Shown here: one piece after another, positions 47,149 to 58,909 of the stretch
Numbering within the stretch: the stretch's first letter is position 1
How the letters are laid out: each line of letters opens with the position of its first letter
Assembly: GCA_034770075.1 (NCBI GenBank)
Contig: CM068383.1
Span: forward strand, 45,093,222-45,157,221
Length of the DNA: 64,000 nt
Source of the DNA: Aralia elata
Taxonomy: Eukaryota; Streptophyta; Magnoliopsida; Apiales; Araliaceae
Reading direction: 5' to 3'
Position numbers and translations under genes: made by a program
Notes under the pieces: model-generated
What the model saw: the letters and a program-made list of their open reading frames with translations, nothing else
The model's database searches: none
What the model was told of the DNA's origin: nothing

Positions 47149-49690
47149 CTATTCTGCCGGATAGTGATACACACCATCCATTGACCTTTCCATTGCAGTG
47201 CGAAAAGCATACCCCATCTTATTCATTTTTCTTTTATTATACCTCACCTCATGTTCTAAATCACCTACACATCCTATGGTATCATCCCATTGTTCTTCTA
47301 TCTGGACACAATCTGTTATTTTTTCCTCCAGTTGGGCTCGTAAGGCCTCTTTTTCTACCTGCAGGCTCTCCACCCGCTGCTCTAACTGTTCTAATTTGCC
47401 AACTAGCTCTACATTCCTCGACGAGAGGTGATGTATGATGGCTCCTAACTAAACAGAGGCTTCCTTTCGCTCCTGAACCTCCTGCTCCAATCCTGGATTT
47501 GATCCCCTTGTTCAAGGATACGGTCTACATACATTTCTAACAGATCTTCTTCAAAGGTGGTGTCAACATGGGGCACCTCCTCTGGTTCATCTAGGGATTC
47601 ACTGTCAATGGGATTGTTGGTCGATTTCGCAACCGAAAAAAACGCGCAAGTATACGCGGTCAACAAGTAATATAATGATAAGAGAGAGTTGTCGAACCCA
47701 CAGGGAATTAACTCTAATGTATCCCCAAGTACTAACTCAATATCGACTCGATCTAAATCAAACTCTTCAATTAAAGTGATGGATAAAGGTTACAACTAAA
47801 TTGCATGGCATATAAATAAGATAAATAGATAGATAAAGGTCTAAGATTACAATTTTCCCCATTCAAGCATTTTGTCAAACACTTGGCGCGCAATGCTTTG
47901 TTCAAATATCTTAAATCTCCTTTTAGATCAATTAACCACATAGAATTGACATCCGAGAAATCACAATTACGTAAGAGCCTCTGTCGATGGTCAATTACGA
48001 ATCTTCCTAATGCGGCATGTAGGTATATGTCTATCCTACACACTATCAAGAAACCAATTTCAAAATAATTAACAAGACACATGTCACTAAATCTCATTAA
48101 CCACCCTTTCAATTACCAACTTTCACTTAGGAAGTCATTAAGATTAGACTCTCAATTGGTTGCATACGGTATCTAGGTATATGTCTATCCTAAATACTAT
48201 CAAGTTACCTATCATTGAGGATAATCAATAAGACACACGTCACTAAATCTTTAGTAATCACCCACAACAATCTTTAACTTTCGCATGATATCATAACAAG
48301 GTCTTAACACTATAATCCGTTTGTCAAGTTCATATAGGTTCCCAAGGTAATTACGAGCCAAGCAATTAATCTATAAGCATAAGTTATGATAACCAATTCA
48401 TATGAGTAACAATAATCAAAGGAAGAGAAATCAATTCAAATAAGCAATGGGTTCAATTACAATCTTAGATTAAAAACTAATTACATAGAGGAAAAGGAAA
48501 AAGAAAGATAAAGGATGGCTTCCCCATTGTTGTTGGATGAAACTACATTGAAGCACCCTCCATTGAAGCTCCTCCAAGCTTTAGAAGAACCATGGCCAAT
48601 GGCCATGGCCTCCCTCCTTTTGCTCCAAGCCTCCTCCTCTCTCTGTGTCTAAATCTGATTTTGGAACTCTAGGATGCCATAAAATGGAGGCTATATGTTA
48701 TATTTATAGTGCCCAATGTAAAACCCTAGCTTAGCCCATGAAAAATGACCAAAAGGGGCTGAAAATCGCGAAATCTGACAAGTCTGGTCCACCCGCACGC
48801 TGGCTAGTGCGCCCGCGCCCATTCCGCTACCTAGCGGCGTGCCCATGCCGCCTGACACGGTGCGCCGCGCCCATTCCGCGCGCCCGCGCGCTGCGGGCTG
48901 TCACCCGACTCAGCTTTGACGTCTGTTGGTAAAATGGCCATAACTTCTTTGTCCGAACTCGAAATTAGGCGATTCAAGAGGCTACGGAAAGTTGAGAAGT
49001 AGCTCTACAACTTCCGTAACTGGAGTTCGAAACTATAATGGCTGGAGAAAGGGTGAAATCGAGCTCGAAATGGCCACTGTGTAAAATTCATGCTAAATCC
49101 GCTAGTAAAGCGACCATAACTCTCTCATACGAACTTCAAATTGGATGATTCAAGATGTTCTGGAAAGCTAAGACAAAAATCTACAACTTTTGTTCTTTGA
49201 GTTTTGAGAGATACGGATTGGATCATGGGTCAAATTGAGCCGCAAGCAGCTGCTATATCAATCGGAAGCTCAAAAATGGCAAACAAGGCACCCAAGCGTT
49301 GACGTTCAAGTAGCTTTTGCTCCATTTCCTACAAAACTAAGCAAAAACACAAAAAAACAATATAAAACACATAAAAACAATGCAAAACAATATTTTACAC
49401 AAACATGATAAAAATACATAAAAACCAAATGAAATGACTTAGGATTTACAAATTATCAAGCTCAAAAGTGCCTAATTTGTGTATATAAAGCACACTCATC
49501 AGGAGTCCTCCTCCAGGTTCTCCTCCGGATCCTCTTCTGGATTAAACTCTATCTCAGGCTCCTCCACAGCTGAAACAACAGCCGAAATAGGCTCAACTAT
49601 CAGGGGTGTCTCGGATACCACATGGATATCACGTGGTTCCTCCTCCATGATCCTACTTGGTTCGCTTACTTCTACCATTCCTACAGCCAC
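47149..49690 (-). pseudogene. Gypsy-3 leader coiled-coil ORF, split by an LTR
   Basis: The N-terminal part (49690-49502) is acidic: MAVGMVEVSEPSRIMEEEPR, then EEPEIEFNPEEDPEENLEED. After the LTR at 47615-49501 the frame resumes at NPIDSESLDEPEEVPHVDTT (47614 leftward), breaks near 47500, and ends with a heptad-rich part, MESLQVEKEALRAQLEEKI to HEVRYNKRKMNKMGYAFR (47373-47149). It occupies the same place between PBS and gag as the coiled-coil frame of units A and B and has the same acidic-then-coiled design, but I see little direct identity. Function unknown. Confidence 0.6.
47615..49501 (-). repeat. Solo LTR-like insertion, Athila/Tat type (1887 bp)
   Basis: TGTTGGTCGATTTC...CACTCATCA on the plus strand, so TGATGAGTGTG...CCAACA in element orientation. 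TATA box at 48701-48708. A GC-rich island (about 48785-48900) repeats GCGCCCGCGCCCATTCCG-like sequence in an AT-rich setting. The acidic leader frame on either side is continuous in sense, which shows the insertion. Flanking five bases are GGGAT and GGAGT, an imperfect duplication at best. Confidence 0.7.
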
Positions 49691-49899
49691 AAAATAAACA
49701 CTCTATTAGTATCCTAGTAGCAAAATATAAGTTCATTATATGAAATGAAAGTATATTTCACATCTCTACAGCTCCTATGACAAGCCTACCTAAGTTCAAG
49801 TTCCTCTTGTAAACTCTATATAAGTTTATTTCCCTCTACTCCTCTATCTCTCAAGGTTATATCCTAAGGAGTTCTCTTTCCTAAGGGTTATAACTTATG

Positions 49900-49914
49900 G
49901 CTCTGATACCAACC
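49900..49914 (-). other. Primer binding site of gypsy-3
   Basis: The minus strand reads GGTTGGTATCAGAGC at the LTR edge, a perfect match to the initiator-Met type TGGTATCAGAGC. Confidence 0.88.
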
Positions 49915-50939
49915 TGTGACGCCCCCAAATTCAGGTACCAATACCTCAAATCTGGTACTTCACGTTCCAATCTCAAACATCACACAACTAATAACTTACA
50001 ATGGAAAATAATATAAATATTTATATTAATAAAACATAAATATTCTTGTCCCAAATCTCGCAACCTATATCATACATAAATCGATTACAAGCATGCATAA
50101 CTTTACTAGTCTTAATATATAACCAAAAACATTATTCTAATCATCGCAGGACGAAACTATTTTGTAGCCTTGCCCTTACCCTTATCCTTTCCTGAGCTAC
50201 TACCACGTTTAGTCTTAACTAAAATGTTAGGGAAGCAAGAGTGAGTAACAAGTTTGCTCAGCAAGTATATAGTAATACAATGAACGAATAAAGGTAAGGT
50301 TCATAACTTAACAAAGAACAGTTCAGGGACTTGCATATAAGTGTTGCGAACAAATTTGGATTCAATAATCTTACTTCGAATCTTTAACACAGTAAAAAAG
50401 ATAAGTCACTAAGGATTGCAGAATTCATGAAGGATCCAAAGATTTCAACATTTCCAAATGGATGTGTAGTTAACACTGAGGGGTCGCTATGGACCATGAA
50501 CTCCTGTGTGAATTAACAGTGATTCCCTAATAATTCACAATATAAAAAAGTACAATAGGTGATCAGCCTAAAGTATCCTGGTGTTATGCATAACCCTTAC
50601 ATGTTGTTCGCGCGCGTGTCGGTTCCCTGACGTTAAATATTTTCCCCTTCTATAAGGGTTGTTCATCTCAGCAGATTATAAAAGTCTACACCAACTTAAA
50701 AGGTTTGTACAACTTTCTATTTCATTAATATCAGTCTAGCCGATTCAAGTGGCATAGACATTCTTCTCAATATTTTCAAAGTTCGCAACAAGATACAAGA
50801 ATTACCCAAACATATGATTATGATTTGCATCAAACTTCAGAGTTTAGATAATGATCTTTATAGATATGAACAACACAAGAATTTATCTGTCAATCAATCT
50901 ACTTATATGATTGGCAGAAGTATGAGTTAGGTACTTGTT

Positions 50940-51240
50940 CAACATATATGGATTATATCAAATTGCTCGCTCTTAAGAGGAAACTTGCACAATATATAAG
51001 ATTGTGTAAGTTAAGGATCTTGCTCAATGATTATATAATAGTAATCAGGAACTTGCAATCACAAACATATCTTGCACACAGTATATATGATTGTGCGAGT
51101 TAAGGAACTTGCACAATATAAGAAAACTTGCACAATATACAAAGTCTAGGGAACTTGCACAATATACATAGTTTGTGTAAGAAACTTGCACAATATATAA
51201 AGTTGTGTAAGTTAAGAACTTGCAGCTGCTGCTATAATTT
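50940..51240. repeat. ACTTGCACAATATA tandem repeats in gypsy-3 LTR
   Basis: About eight loosely spaced copies of AACTTGCACAATATA, many followed by TTGTGTAAGTTAAGGA-like sequence. A related AACTTGCTCAAT/AACTTGCATAA series occurs at 63110-63340 in the LTR at 62186. Confidence 0.8.
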
Positions 51241-51476
51241 ATCTCTAATCTCCTTCTTTGAGTAACATACAGTAGTAATAGGTCACCTTTGATTAATCAT
51301 CATTAAACATCAATAATGATCTTAATTGACCTAATTGTGTGACTGATACAGTCTGTTCTATGGTCCACTTAATCATCTGTTACTACCTATTATTAACAGG
51401 CTCATTTATACACCTGTTCTAAGTGGTTCCTTAATATCTTTATGACTGAATGGTCACCTCAGTGACCTTCGGTTTA

Positions 51477-52280
51477 CACTACAAAAAAATGGGGCTTCAG
51501 CAACAACCGATTTTCGTTGCTAAAGGTGTCAAATTTCGTTGCAAAAGGGTTTTGGCAACGACTTTACTGTCGTTGCGTCCGTCGTTGTGCAATGAGCGTT
51601 GCTAATTGTTACGCAACGAACGTATTTTGTTCGTTGCCAAAAGTAATACATTTTGCAACGAAAGTTGGCTTTTGTACAGAGGCCTCGATCCTTTAGCAAC
51701 GAAATGTATTGTTGCCGAATAATTAAATTTTCGTTGTTAAAAAATACTTTTCGTTGCAAAAGCCTGCTAATTGGCAACGAAATGAACTTTTTATTTTTGC
51801 AACGACCATGCATTTTCGTTGCACTTGACACCATTTTGCAATGACATGTTTCGTTGCGGTAAATTATGAAAATTGTTGCCTAAGCTTGCTTTCGTTGCGG
51901 AATGTAAATTTTTTAGCAACGATTTTCGTTGCTGATTATACTATTTGGCAACGACATTATGCTGAATCAACAACGAAAATTTTTGTTGCTTGTTATTTTT
52001 CAATAGCAACAAAAGGCGTCGATTAGCAACGACATTATATGTTGCCGTTTCTTTATATGTGCAACGAAAGTTGATATGATTTGCAACGATAAAAAATGTT
52101 GCCTTTTATTTTAGTATTAGCAACAATATCATCTCCGTTGTTATTAGGTTAATTTTTCGTTGCCAAATATTATACTTTTAATGCCATTAGCAACGAAAAT
52201 TTGTTGCTAAATGTATAAAAAATTGTTGCTATATTAATACTTGTTCAATGCTTTGGTAACGAATTATATTGTTGCCAAAT
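51477..52280. repeat. CACTA left terminal and subterminal repeats
   Basis: After the terminal CACTACAAAAAAATGG come more than twenty GCAACGA or TCGTTGC motifs in both orientations, spaced about 20-60 bases apart. Short open frames here are accidental. Family knowledge: such motifs bind the CACTA-encoded accessory protein. Confidence 0.85.
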
Positions 52281-54091
52281 CAAAATTTGACATTCTATTT
52301 TGTGTACCTGGCTGGCTCAATGTCCCCATTGCAAATAATGGCAAAAATACAAAAAACTAAAATATTATTAACTTAATAAAATCATCCACTATATAATCAT
52401 TCATTAGCTTTACAATTAACCATCTAAAGCTACCACAATTCTTCAATCAAAGTATATATCTACATATATAGAGAGTACACTTCATAATTTCGTCCCTTGT
52501 CTTCCTATACGTAGCACAAAAATTTGATACCCGGTATTGTAAGGTAGGTCGTAGAAGCAGTCTTCCTGCACATATTTAAAAATAATAGCAAGTCAGGAAA
52601 ATGAAGCAAATAGGTCACCAGAGGCACTTAATGCCAAAATCAAAGACAATAGAGTTGCTACGTGGGACTAATGTACACCGTATTGCTCATAAGCAGAAAA
52701 AGACAAATAGGCAATCACAATATCTTTTGTTACAAATCCAAATAGAAAAAGAACCTTCAGTGCGACTATATGATTGCTCTGTTACAAGAAAAAATTGGAA
52801 TCTTAATCGGCCATTTCATGAATTAATTTCAGTAAGCATAGTGGTAAACATATTTTCTGTTACAAGACTTATAGATTATTATTATATGTTGAACTCAAGT
52901 CAGAATTCAGTCACATTCAACAACCACAAGCATAACACAATCTTAAATACCATCACACAATTTTAAATAACAATGTTTAGATTTCTATATAGAAAGGACA
53001 ACAATTATGGAAACGTTGAGGCTATTAGTCAATGTGGAAAAACGTTTCTTAAGACGACAAATTTCCATACAGTATATGCCCCAAAGATGCTAGCTATAAT
53101 CACAGACATCATAGATTTAATTACACATGAATTCGTATTGATTGCTATTATATTATTTATAATCCATGAACAGGTCTATTAACCTAATTAGAAATTAATA
53201 AATAATAGACTTTCAGGACAAGATCTAGAAACAAACTAATACCAGCTTTATTGTTCACCTGAACTGTTTAAACTTTTACGCTACCTGTGGTACAGTTGTT
53301 TACTAACCCTACATACTCCCTTTTATACATGTAAAATAAATTTTGTAAACTTGGATGAATCAAATTCTCCCTCCTAAAGTAATTAGATATGTAGTATATA
53401 TCTATTTCATAAATACTTTTCAAAAGGGATACCATGCAGTAAGAACTTTTAACAGTGTCAAAAATAAAAAAAAACAAAAGGAAAAAAAATACAACTTTCA
53501 AGCTAAGTTTTCAGGACAGGAAATTTATCAAACAGAAGTTATACTGCATGTTTGAAATTTTTTGTGTCTTCACAAACTATGGGATGCTTTGGGTTAAGTA
53601 TCACAACAACTTTAAACAATTGGGTGAAAAAGATAATGGTTCTACAGATAACCACAGGTGTTTTCTCCATAAAATACTCAATAAAGCTCAGGAATACTAG
53701 GCACCAACTTAAAAACAACAAATATTATCCATGGCAAAATATATATAGGAAATTGATCATAGATGTCAAAAAGATTATTTAAAAACAGTATTATGTATCA
53801 AAAATACTTTAGAACACGTTGAAGATAAATGGAAAGCAGTGTAAACTAAAAAGCTTATCTATTCTGGATAATTATCAAACTGAAAAATGGCCAAGATGTT
53901 CCAAATATCTTCAACAGATGTAAGGTAAGTGACAAAACAATGAGAAAAAACATATTATACTAATATCCAGGATACCAATAGAGATTCTTGTAATTGCAAT
54001 GACATGAGAAACAAATAAAAACAACAGATATAGAGAAGATGGTAATATAACAGGTTAGAGAATGTGATAATAAGTTAAGTACATAACATAC
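52281..54091. other. CACTA interior left of RPS26, unassigned
   Basis: About 1.8 kb of AT-rich sequence. A plus-strand frame (52601-52966, 121 codons) and several shorter ones resemble no family I know and lack supporting context. The last RPS26 exon would be expected here on the minus strand but I cannot find it. Confidence 0.5.
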
Positions 54092-54474
54092 CTTTGGGCG
54101 AGTAAAACGCTTCGGAGGCTCACGGTTCCTCCTGTCAGTGCGGGACCGAACCCTGACCACTTTGGAGTGAATTGCACAAGAAACACAGTGCTGCATCTTC
54201 ACATACAACTTGGGAAGTGTATAGGCTGAAAAACAATTAAAACAAATTCAAACTCATTTATAACAAAATTCATTGCAATGCAATCAATGACAATTAGAAA
54301 AGTAGAAATGAGAAGTCACAAACAAGCCCAAAATAACTTACCTTCAAAAGCACAAGCCTCTTGCACATCCCTAACAGCAGCTTGCTCAACTATGTTCCTC
54401 ACAAGAAACCTCTTGATTGATTTATCCTAATTAACTAAATGAAATGTTATAACACTAAACTATGTATATATAAC

Positions 54475-54543
54475 GAGTAAAGAAAGAAAGTTGCAGCCAA
54501 TAACACAACGAGTAAAGAAAGAAAGTTGCAGCCAATAACACAT
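54475..54543. repeat. 35-bp direct tandem duplication in RPS26 intron
   Basis: ACGAGTAAAGAAAGAAAGTT followed by GCAGCCAATAACACA occurs twice back to back in the intron between exons 2 and 3. Confidence 0.85.
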
Positions 54544-55324
54544 CAAGAAACTAACCAATTTACATCAGACACAGATTAAATTTACACAAGTATGTATCAA
54601 TACCAAACTAGTAATAGAACAGAACAAACATAGACTAAGAACCTCATATATTTAGGTCATGCTTGGAACTAAGGAAATGTCAGGGAAAGGCCTGGAATTC
54701 GCCTCTTTAGCAAACAAGCAAGAGTGGTCTATGATCAGAAAGAAAGGAAAGTAAAAGGAAATGAAAGCTAAAAGTTATAGCAGTTCTATCAATACGCCAT
54801 TACACTACACTTTTAACAATACATATTGGTAAGAAATTCTGAAGTATGAACAGTTGGATTTTTATAACCTTTTGGTGAGTTTGTTTACATTCTTAGCATG
54901 CTATTTTCTTTTCCTGTCAATAGGTTCCAATTTTCAAAATCAGGTAAGAACAAATTGGCATATCCCCCGACTAGAAAAATAATCCCACATATTATACAGG
55001 GTTATTCAATGTTCAATTCCTAAACAAACAAATTAAATTAGCAAAACCTATAACAACTTACATAGATGTGCAATTGTATAAAATTTGGATGAACCAACCA
55101 AAACACTAACAAATTGGGTTCAATTCACTAGCATTACAACTAAAAATAAATTTTTCGGCACACACACACACAGCAGGGAGAAGGGAGCTTAGTATACCTT
55201 AGGGCAACATTTTCCATAGTTTGAGCAGAGAATGAATTTGACATGGCCACGGCCGTGCTTGTTGCGGCCACCATTCCTACGCTTAAAAGTCTGCGCTACG
55301 CCAAAATTGATAACAGAAGAGTTC

Positions 55325-55520
55325 AAATCCCAACTCAAATCTAGTATTTAATTCATCAAAAGGAACAAGAAATTGATTGAAAACAGAAAGATCTCAAAAT
55401 CCAGATTTTAATTCATCAAAATGAACTAGAAATTGATTGAAAATAGATTTCAAATCCCAAATTCAAATATAGATTTTAATTCATCAAAATGAAAGAGAAA
55501 TTGATTGAAATCTGTATCGG
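55325..55520. repeat. Three-copy tandem repeat in first RPS26 intron
   Basis: The unit, roughly 60-70 bp, contains TTTAATTCATCAAAATGAA and AGAAATTGATTGAAA. Copies start near 55345, 55410 and 55475. Confidence 0.75.
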
Positions 55521-55541
55521 CATCCCTGTATCGCTTACCAT

Positions 55542-55605
55542 TTTGATTGTTTTTTCTTCGGAAACGGCTCTTTCAGTCCCTCTCTAGGGTTTGTTCAGGA
55601 GTAAG
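55542..55605 (-). promoter_or_regulatory. RPS26 5' UTR and possible TOP-like start
   Basis: Upstream of the ATG the minus strand reads AACAAACCCTAGAGAGGG, then CGTTTCCGAAGAAAAAACAA. AAACCCTAG is the telobox motif common in promoters of plant ribosomal protein genes, so part of the original promoter or UTR was captured with the gene. Confidence 0.6.
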
Positions 55606-57070
55606 AAACTAAAGAGTAATGGACAAAAGACTATTTCAATGTTCTAATTTGGTTCTAATTGGATTCAAAAGCTCGGCCCAATAACACGTCATAAATAATC
55701 CATCCTTCTCCCACAAAAAAATAAAAATAAGTCATCAAAATTTTAAATTTTGAAAAAACAGTCCAAATCAAAATGTGAGTATGAATTAATAATTTGTTAT
55801 TTTTGAGGGTGAAAATAAAGTAAAATATATCATTAGTATTTATAAATTTTATAAATAGGATTTTTTTTTGAAATAGTGGGAATATTACATACTTACTTGG
55901 AAGTATTTTTTACTTCAAAGTTTATCACTAAATTTAATAATTTAAATTTTTTGGTGTAAGGTGTGTTTATTAAAAAAAGTTCCAAGATTTTTTTTTGGAA
56001 GAACTTGAAGCTACCTTCTTGGGTGAGCATGAAGAACCTTAGGGCCTCTATATTGAAAATTACTCTCTATCTTTCAAAATATAATATCAATATTAATATT
56101 TTGAAGTCAATTTAACATGATCGTTTGTCAATTGAAGGTTTTCTGCATTTCAATTTACAAAACAAAAATTAATATGAGTTAATTTAAGTTTGAATAATAC
56201 AATTTTAAAAATTATAAACTATATAAGTAGTACTACTAATTACAAGATTTGTTGTTTTAAAACAACTAAATAAATCATCAATTAATCTTTTAGCACGATT
56301 AATCTTTTGATGTTGAGGAATATATATAACTAGGTCTTTCAATTGAGCTTTATGAGCCAGGTTTAATATTGTCCAAGCTCAACCTAATTTTAAATTATCG
56401 GACTCGAGTGCATGTTTGGCCTATTCGGACTATGATAAAATTGTCTAAACTCAGTCCAAATAAGTTCATGAGTTTCGAGTTTTTTTCGATCATGCCCATA
56501 TTAAAATATAGTATTTTTAAGATTGACTCTTAGAACAAAAAAAAATATAATTTAAATAACTCACTTAAAATATTTGACATACATCATTCTTCTTGCTAAC
56601 AAAATTGAAGTTGAAATTAACATTGATGACCTATTTCATAAATACTTTTCAGAAGGGATTTAGATTTTTAGAATTCTCAAAAAGGAGACTTCTCAAAAAA
56701 AATAAGCACTCTTTATTGGACGTGATGTAGTATATAAATGATATAGTTTATAATTTTAAACTTTAGTTAATGTAATTAAAATGATTAACATGTACCTTTA
56801 ATAGAATATATACTTAAAATTTTAAAAATTATTTTATATTAATTTAATATCTATCTTTAAAATTAGAAATATTTTTGTGAAAATATATCATTGATGCTCT
56901 AAGATTTACTTCAAGCAAAGTAATGAAGAATTTTTCCCTAACAAAATAATTGTCACTAATTACATATTGTGAATCAAATTTATTTCATAAATAAAAAATT
57001 TCTTCATTAGTCCCTCACAAAAAAGGCTTATTTGGGAAGGAAACAATTCACTCACAAAATTTCCTTCGCA
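55606..57070. other. CACTA interior, unassigned
   Basis: AT-rich, no frame above 60 codons, no recognisable RNA gene. It may include upstream flank of the captured gene or foreign filler. Confidence 0.45.
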
Positions 57071-57092
57071 AGAGCCCCAATTTCTTGTAGTG
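57071..57092. mobile_element. Orphan CACTA-type right terminus
   Basis: AGAGCCCCAATTTCTTGTAGTG is the reverse complement of CACTACAAGAAATTGGGGC, a classic plant CACTA end and different from the ends of the host element. I found no matching left end, so it is a fragment. Confidence 0.6.
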
Positions 57093-58900
57093 AGCACACA
57101 TGCATATACTTAAATAAATAATAAAATAAACAAGTAGAATTCAATTATGACTCAAACAAACATATAAATTTTTGAACAATTTCTAATGAAGTATGTTATT
57201 AGTAATATAATTTTACGAAAAAAAAACTAAAAAATATTAATAACATTTTATCGGTCTATAAAATTAAAACAAAAGATTATAACAACTTTCATTAAATTGG
57301 TTACTAATTTATTAAAGAAAAATCAAACGCAATCAGTACATAACAAAATTTGGCTGAGAAAATGCAAATAGTCTGATATGACTTATTATTTTGGCAGTGT
57401 ACTTGCAAAAATAAAAATAAAAATTAGTGTCTATCATAATTTGTTTCTTCATTATTTGTTGTTGGGATAATTATGACTGTGCATATTTTTGCTGACGTGG
57501 AGCTGGGCTTGCCATGCTTAAAAATTATTTTAAACAAATGTTACTCATAAGTGTTGAACTCTAGACCTCTACACACTAGAAACCTTATATTCCAACAAAA
57601 GCCACTGAACCAACTACCTATCATGCTAAAATTTATTTAACACTAATATTTAAACCACCTAGCATCGTTTATATGCATGTGAAAATGAGATAATACACTT
57701 TTTGGCCATTGTACTAGGAATTGTAATAATAATTATAATTATAATAATAATAATAATAATTGTAATAATTATTATTGTATTAATAATAATAAATTTTAAA
57801 TACTTAAAATGATAATAATAATAATTAAAATAATAATAATAATTAAAATATTCAGATTATGATTAATATAAAAATTTAGATTCTTTTCTTCATATTAGTT
57901 TTTGAAAGTTTGCTTTTCCGGTTTGTTGTTCTTAATTTGTTTTGATTTTATAAATTCTTTTTAATTTAGTGAAAATACAAAATTTAAATTATTCTATCAG
58001 AAGTGCAAAGGGAGGGATTGAGATGAGGGTGATCTCATCTAAAAATTTCTTCATACTTGTTAGTTTTGTTGATGGAATCGAAAGTTTAGACCTCCAGTCT
58101 CCAGAGCACCTGGGAGTATGTATACATGGTACTTGCTTCTTCCAACACCAATGCCCTGCAGTAACATTATGCAACTTGAAAACCTTTAAAGTTAAGAAGT
58201 TACTTAAAGAGTAGGTGCACTTGCTAAGAAAATTTCTTATTACAACACGTCCCTCTTGATCTGGGCATCCCCAACAGGGAAAAAAATCACAAATGTGAGA
58301 CAATTTAAATCACAATTGCGAGATGATTTTGATTTCTTCTTCCGGTATGTTGATGAATGTTCTCAGAAACAAAATAAACTAGCCAATAATGAGTTTCACT
58401 GTTTGTCATGTTGAGTTCCCTTTCTTGACATTTTGTATCGATCTAGGGAATGCCCCTAAGTATATGTATCTCTTTTCTCTTATATACATTTAAATTTAGC
58501 AAAAACTAAATTAAATAATATGGAACAACTTATAAGTACAATTTATACAGCTTATATGTACAATTTATATTAGTAAATTTTAATTGATTTTTATGATCAA
58601 TTATGAATGATGATGTATTTGATATGTCTCCCATTTATGACATGTATTTTTACAACTTTAAATGGTTGTGATTTGTTAGTAATTGGTCTTTTATTTTTAC
58701 TTTTTATAAATAAATTGAATAAATTGTTTATTAGGCGATTGACATTCGAATTCAGATATTTGAATAATTTGTTTATTCGAATAAAAAATAGAAACGAATA
58801 TTTTCCGCATTTGGACATAATTTTTAAATACTAAATACGAATATTTTTTGACAATTCTCCGAATACCGAATATGGTCTTACAAAAACATGCTTATTAGGA
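57093..58900. other. CACTA interior right part, unassigned
   Basis: About 1.8 kb with an AT microsatellite at 57720-57855. Overlapping frames at 57969-58303 on both strands have no recognisable family. Confidence 0.45.
57720..57855. repeat. AAT/ATT microsatellite
   Basis: Runs of ATAATAATAATAATAAT and TATTATTGTATTAATAATAA with interruptions. Confidence 0.9.
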
Positions 58901-58909
58901 TTATCTTAA

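Larger units (their letters stand above)
54092..55541 (-). pseudogene. RPS26: Captured ribosomal protein S26 (eS26) gene fragment
   Basis: Four exons are visible on the minus strand, all with GT-AG introns. Exon 1 ends right after the ATG (55539-55541, then GTAAGC). Exon 2 is 55198-55290 (TFKRRNGGRNKHGRGHVKF to CCPK). Exon 3 is 54342-54426 (DKSIKRFLVRNIVEQAAVRD to AFE). Exon 4 is 54092-54225 (AYTLPKLYVKMQHCVSCAIH to FTRPK, then GTATGT). Together they give 105 codons without a stop; plant eS26 is about 130 residues, so the Ala/Pro-rich C-terminal exon is missing. eS26 binds the small ribosomal subunit near the mRNA exit. Residue 26 is Tyr where the first CxxC zinc pair has its second Cys, and Leu replaces Arg before that pair. 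The position inside a CACTA element indicates capture. Confidence 0.9.

Noticed and set aside
51477..52280. Possible CRISPR-like array from regularly recurring GCAACGA motifs
   Set aside because: Motifs are short, occur in both orientations and unevenly spaced, and sit at a CACTA terminus. This is a plant genome.
52601..53182. Candidate small genes inside the CACTA element
   Set aside because: No recognisable domain, AT-rich composition, overlapping alternatives in other frames and no splice or promoter context that I can support.
54092..55541. Functional RPS26 gene
   Set aside because: The last exon is absent, a zinc-ligand Cys is replaced, and the gene sits inside a CACTA element with intact ends and target duplication.
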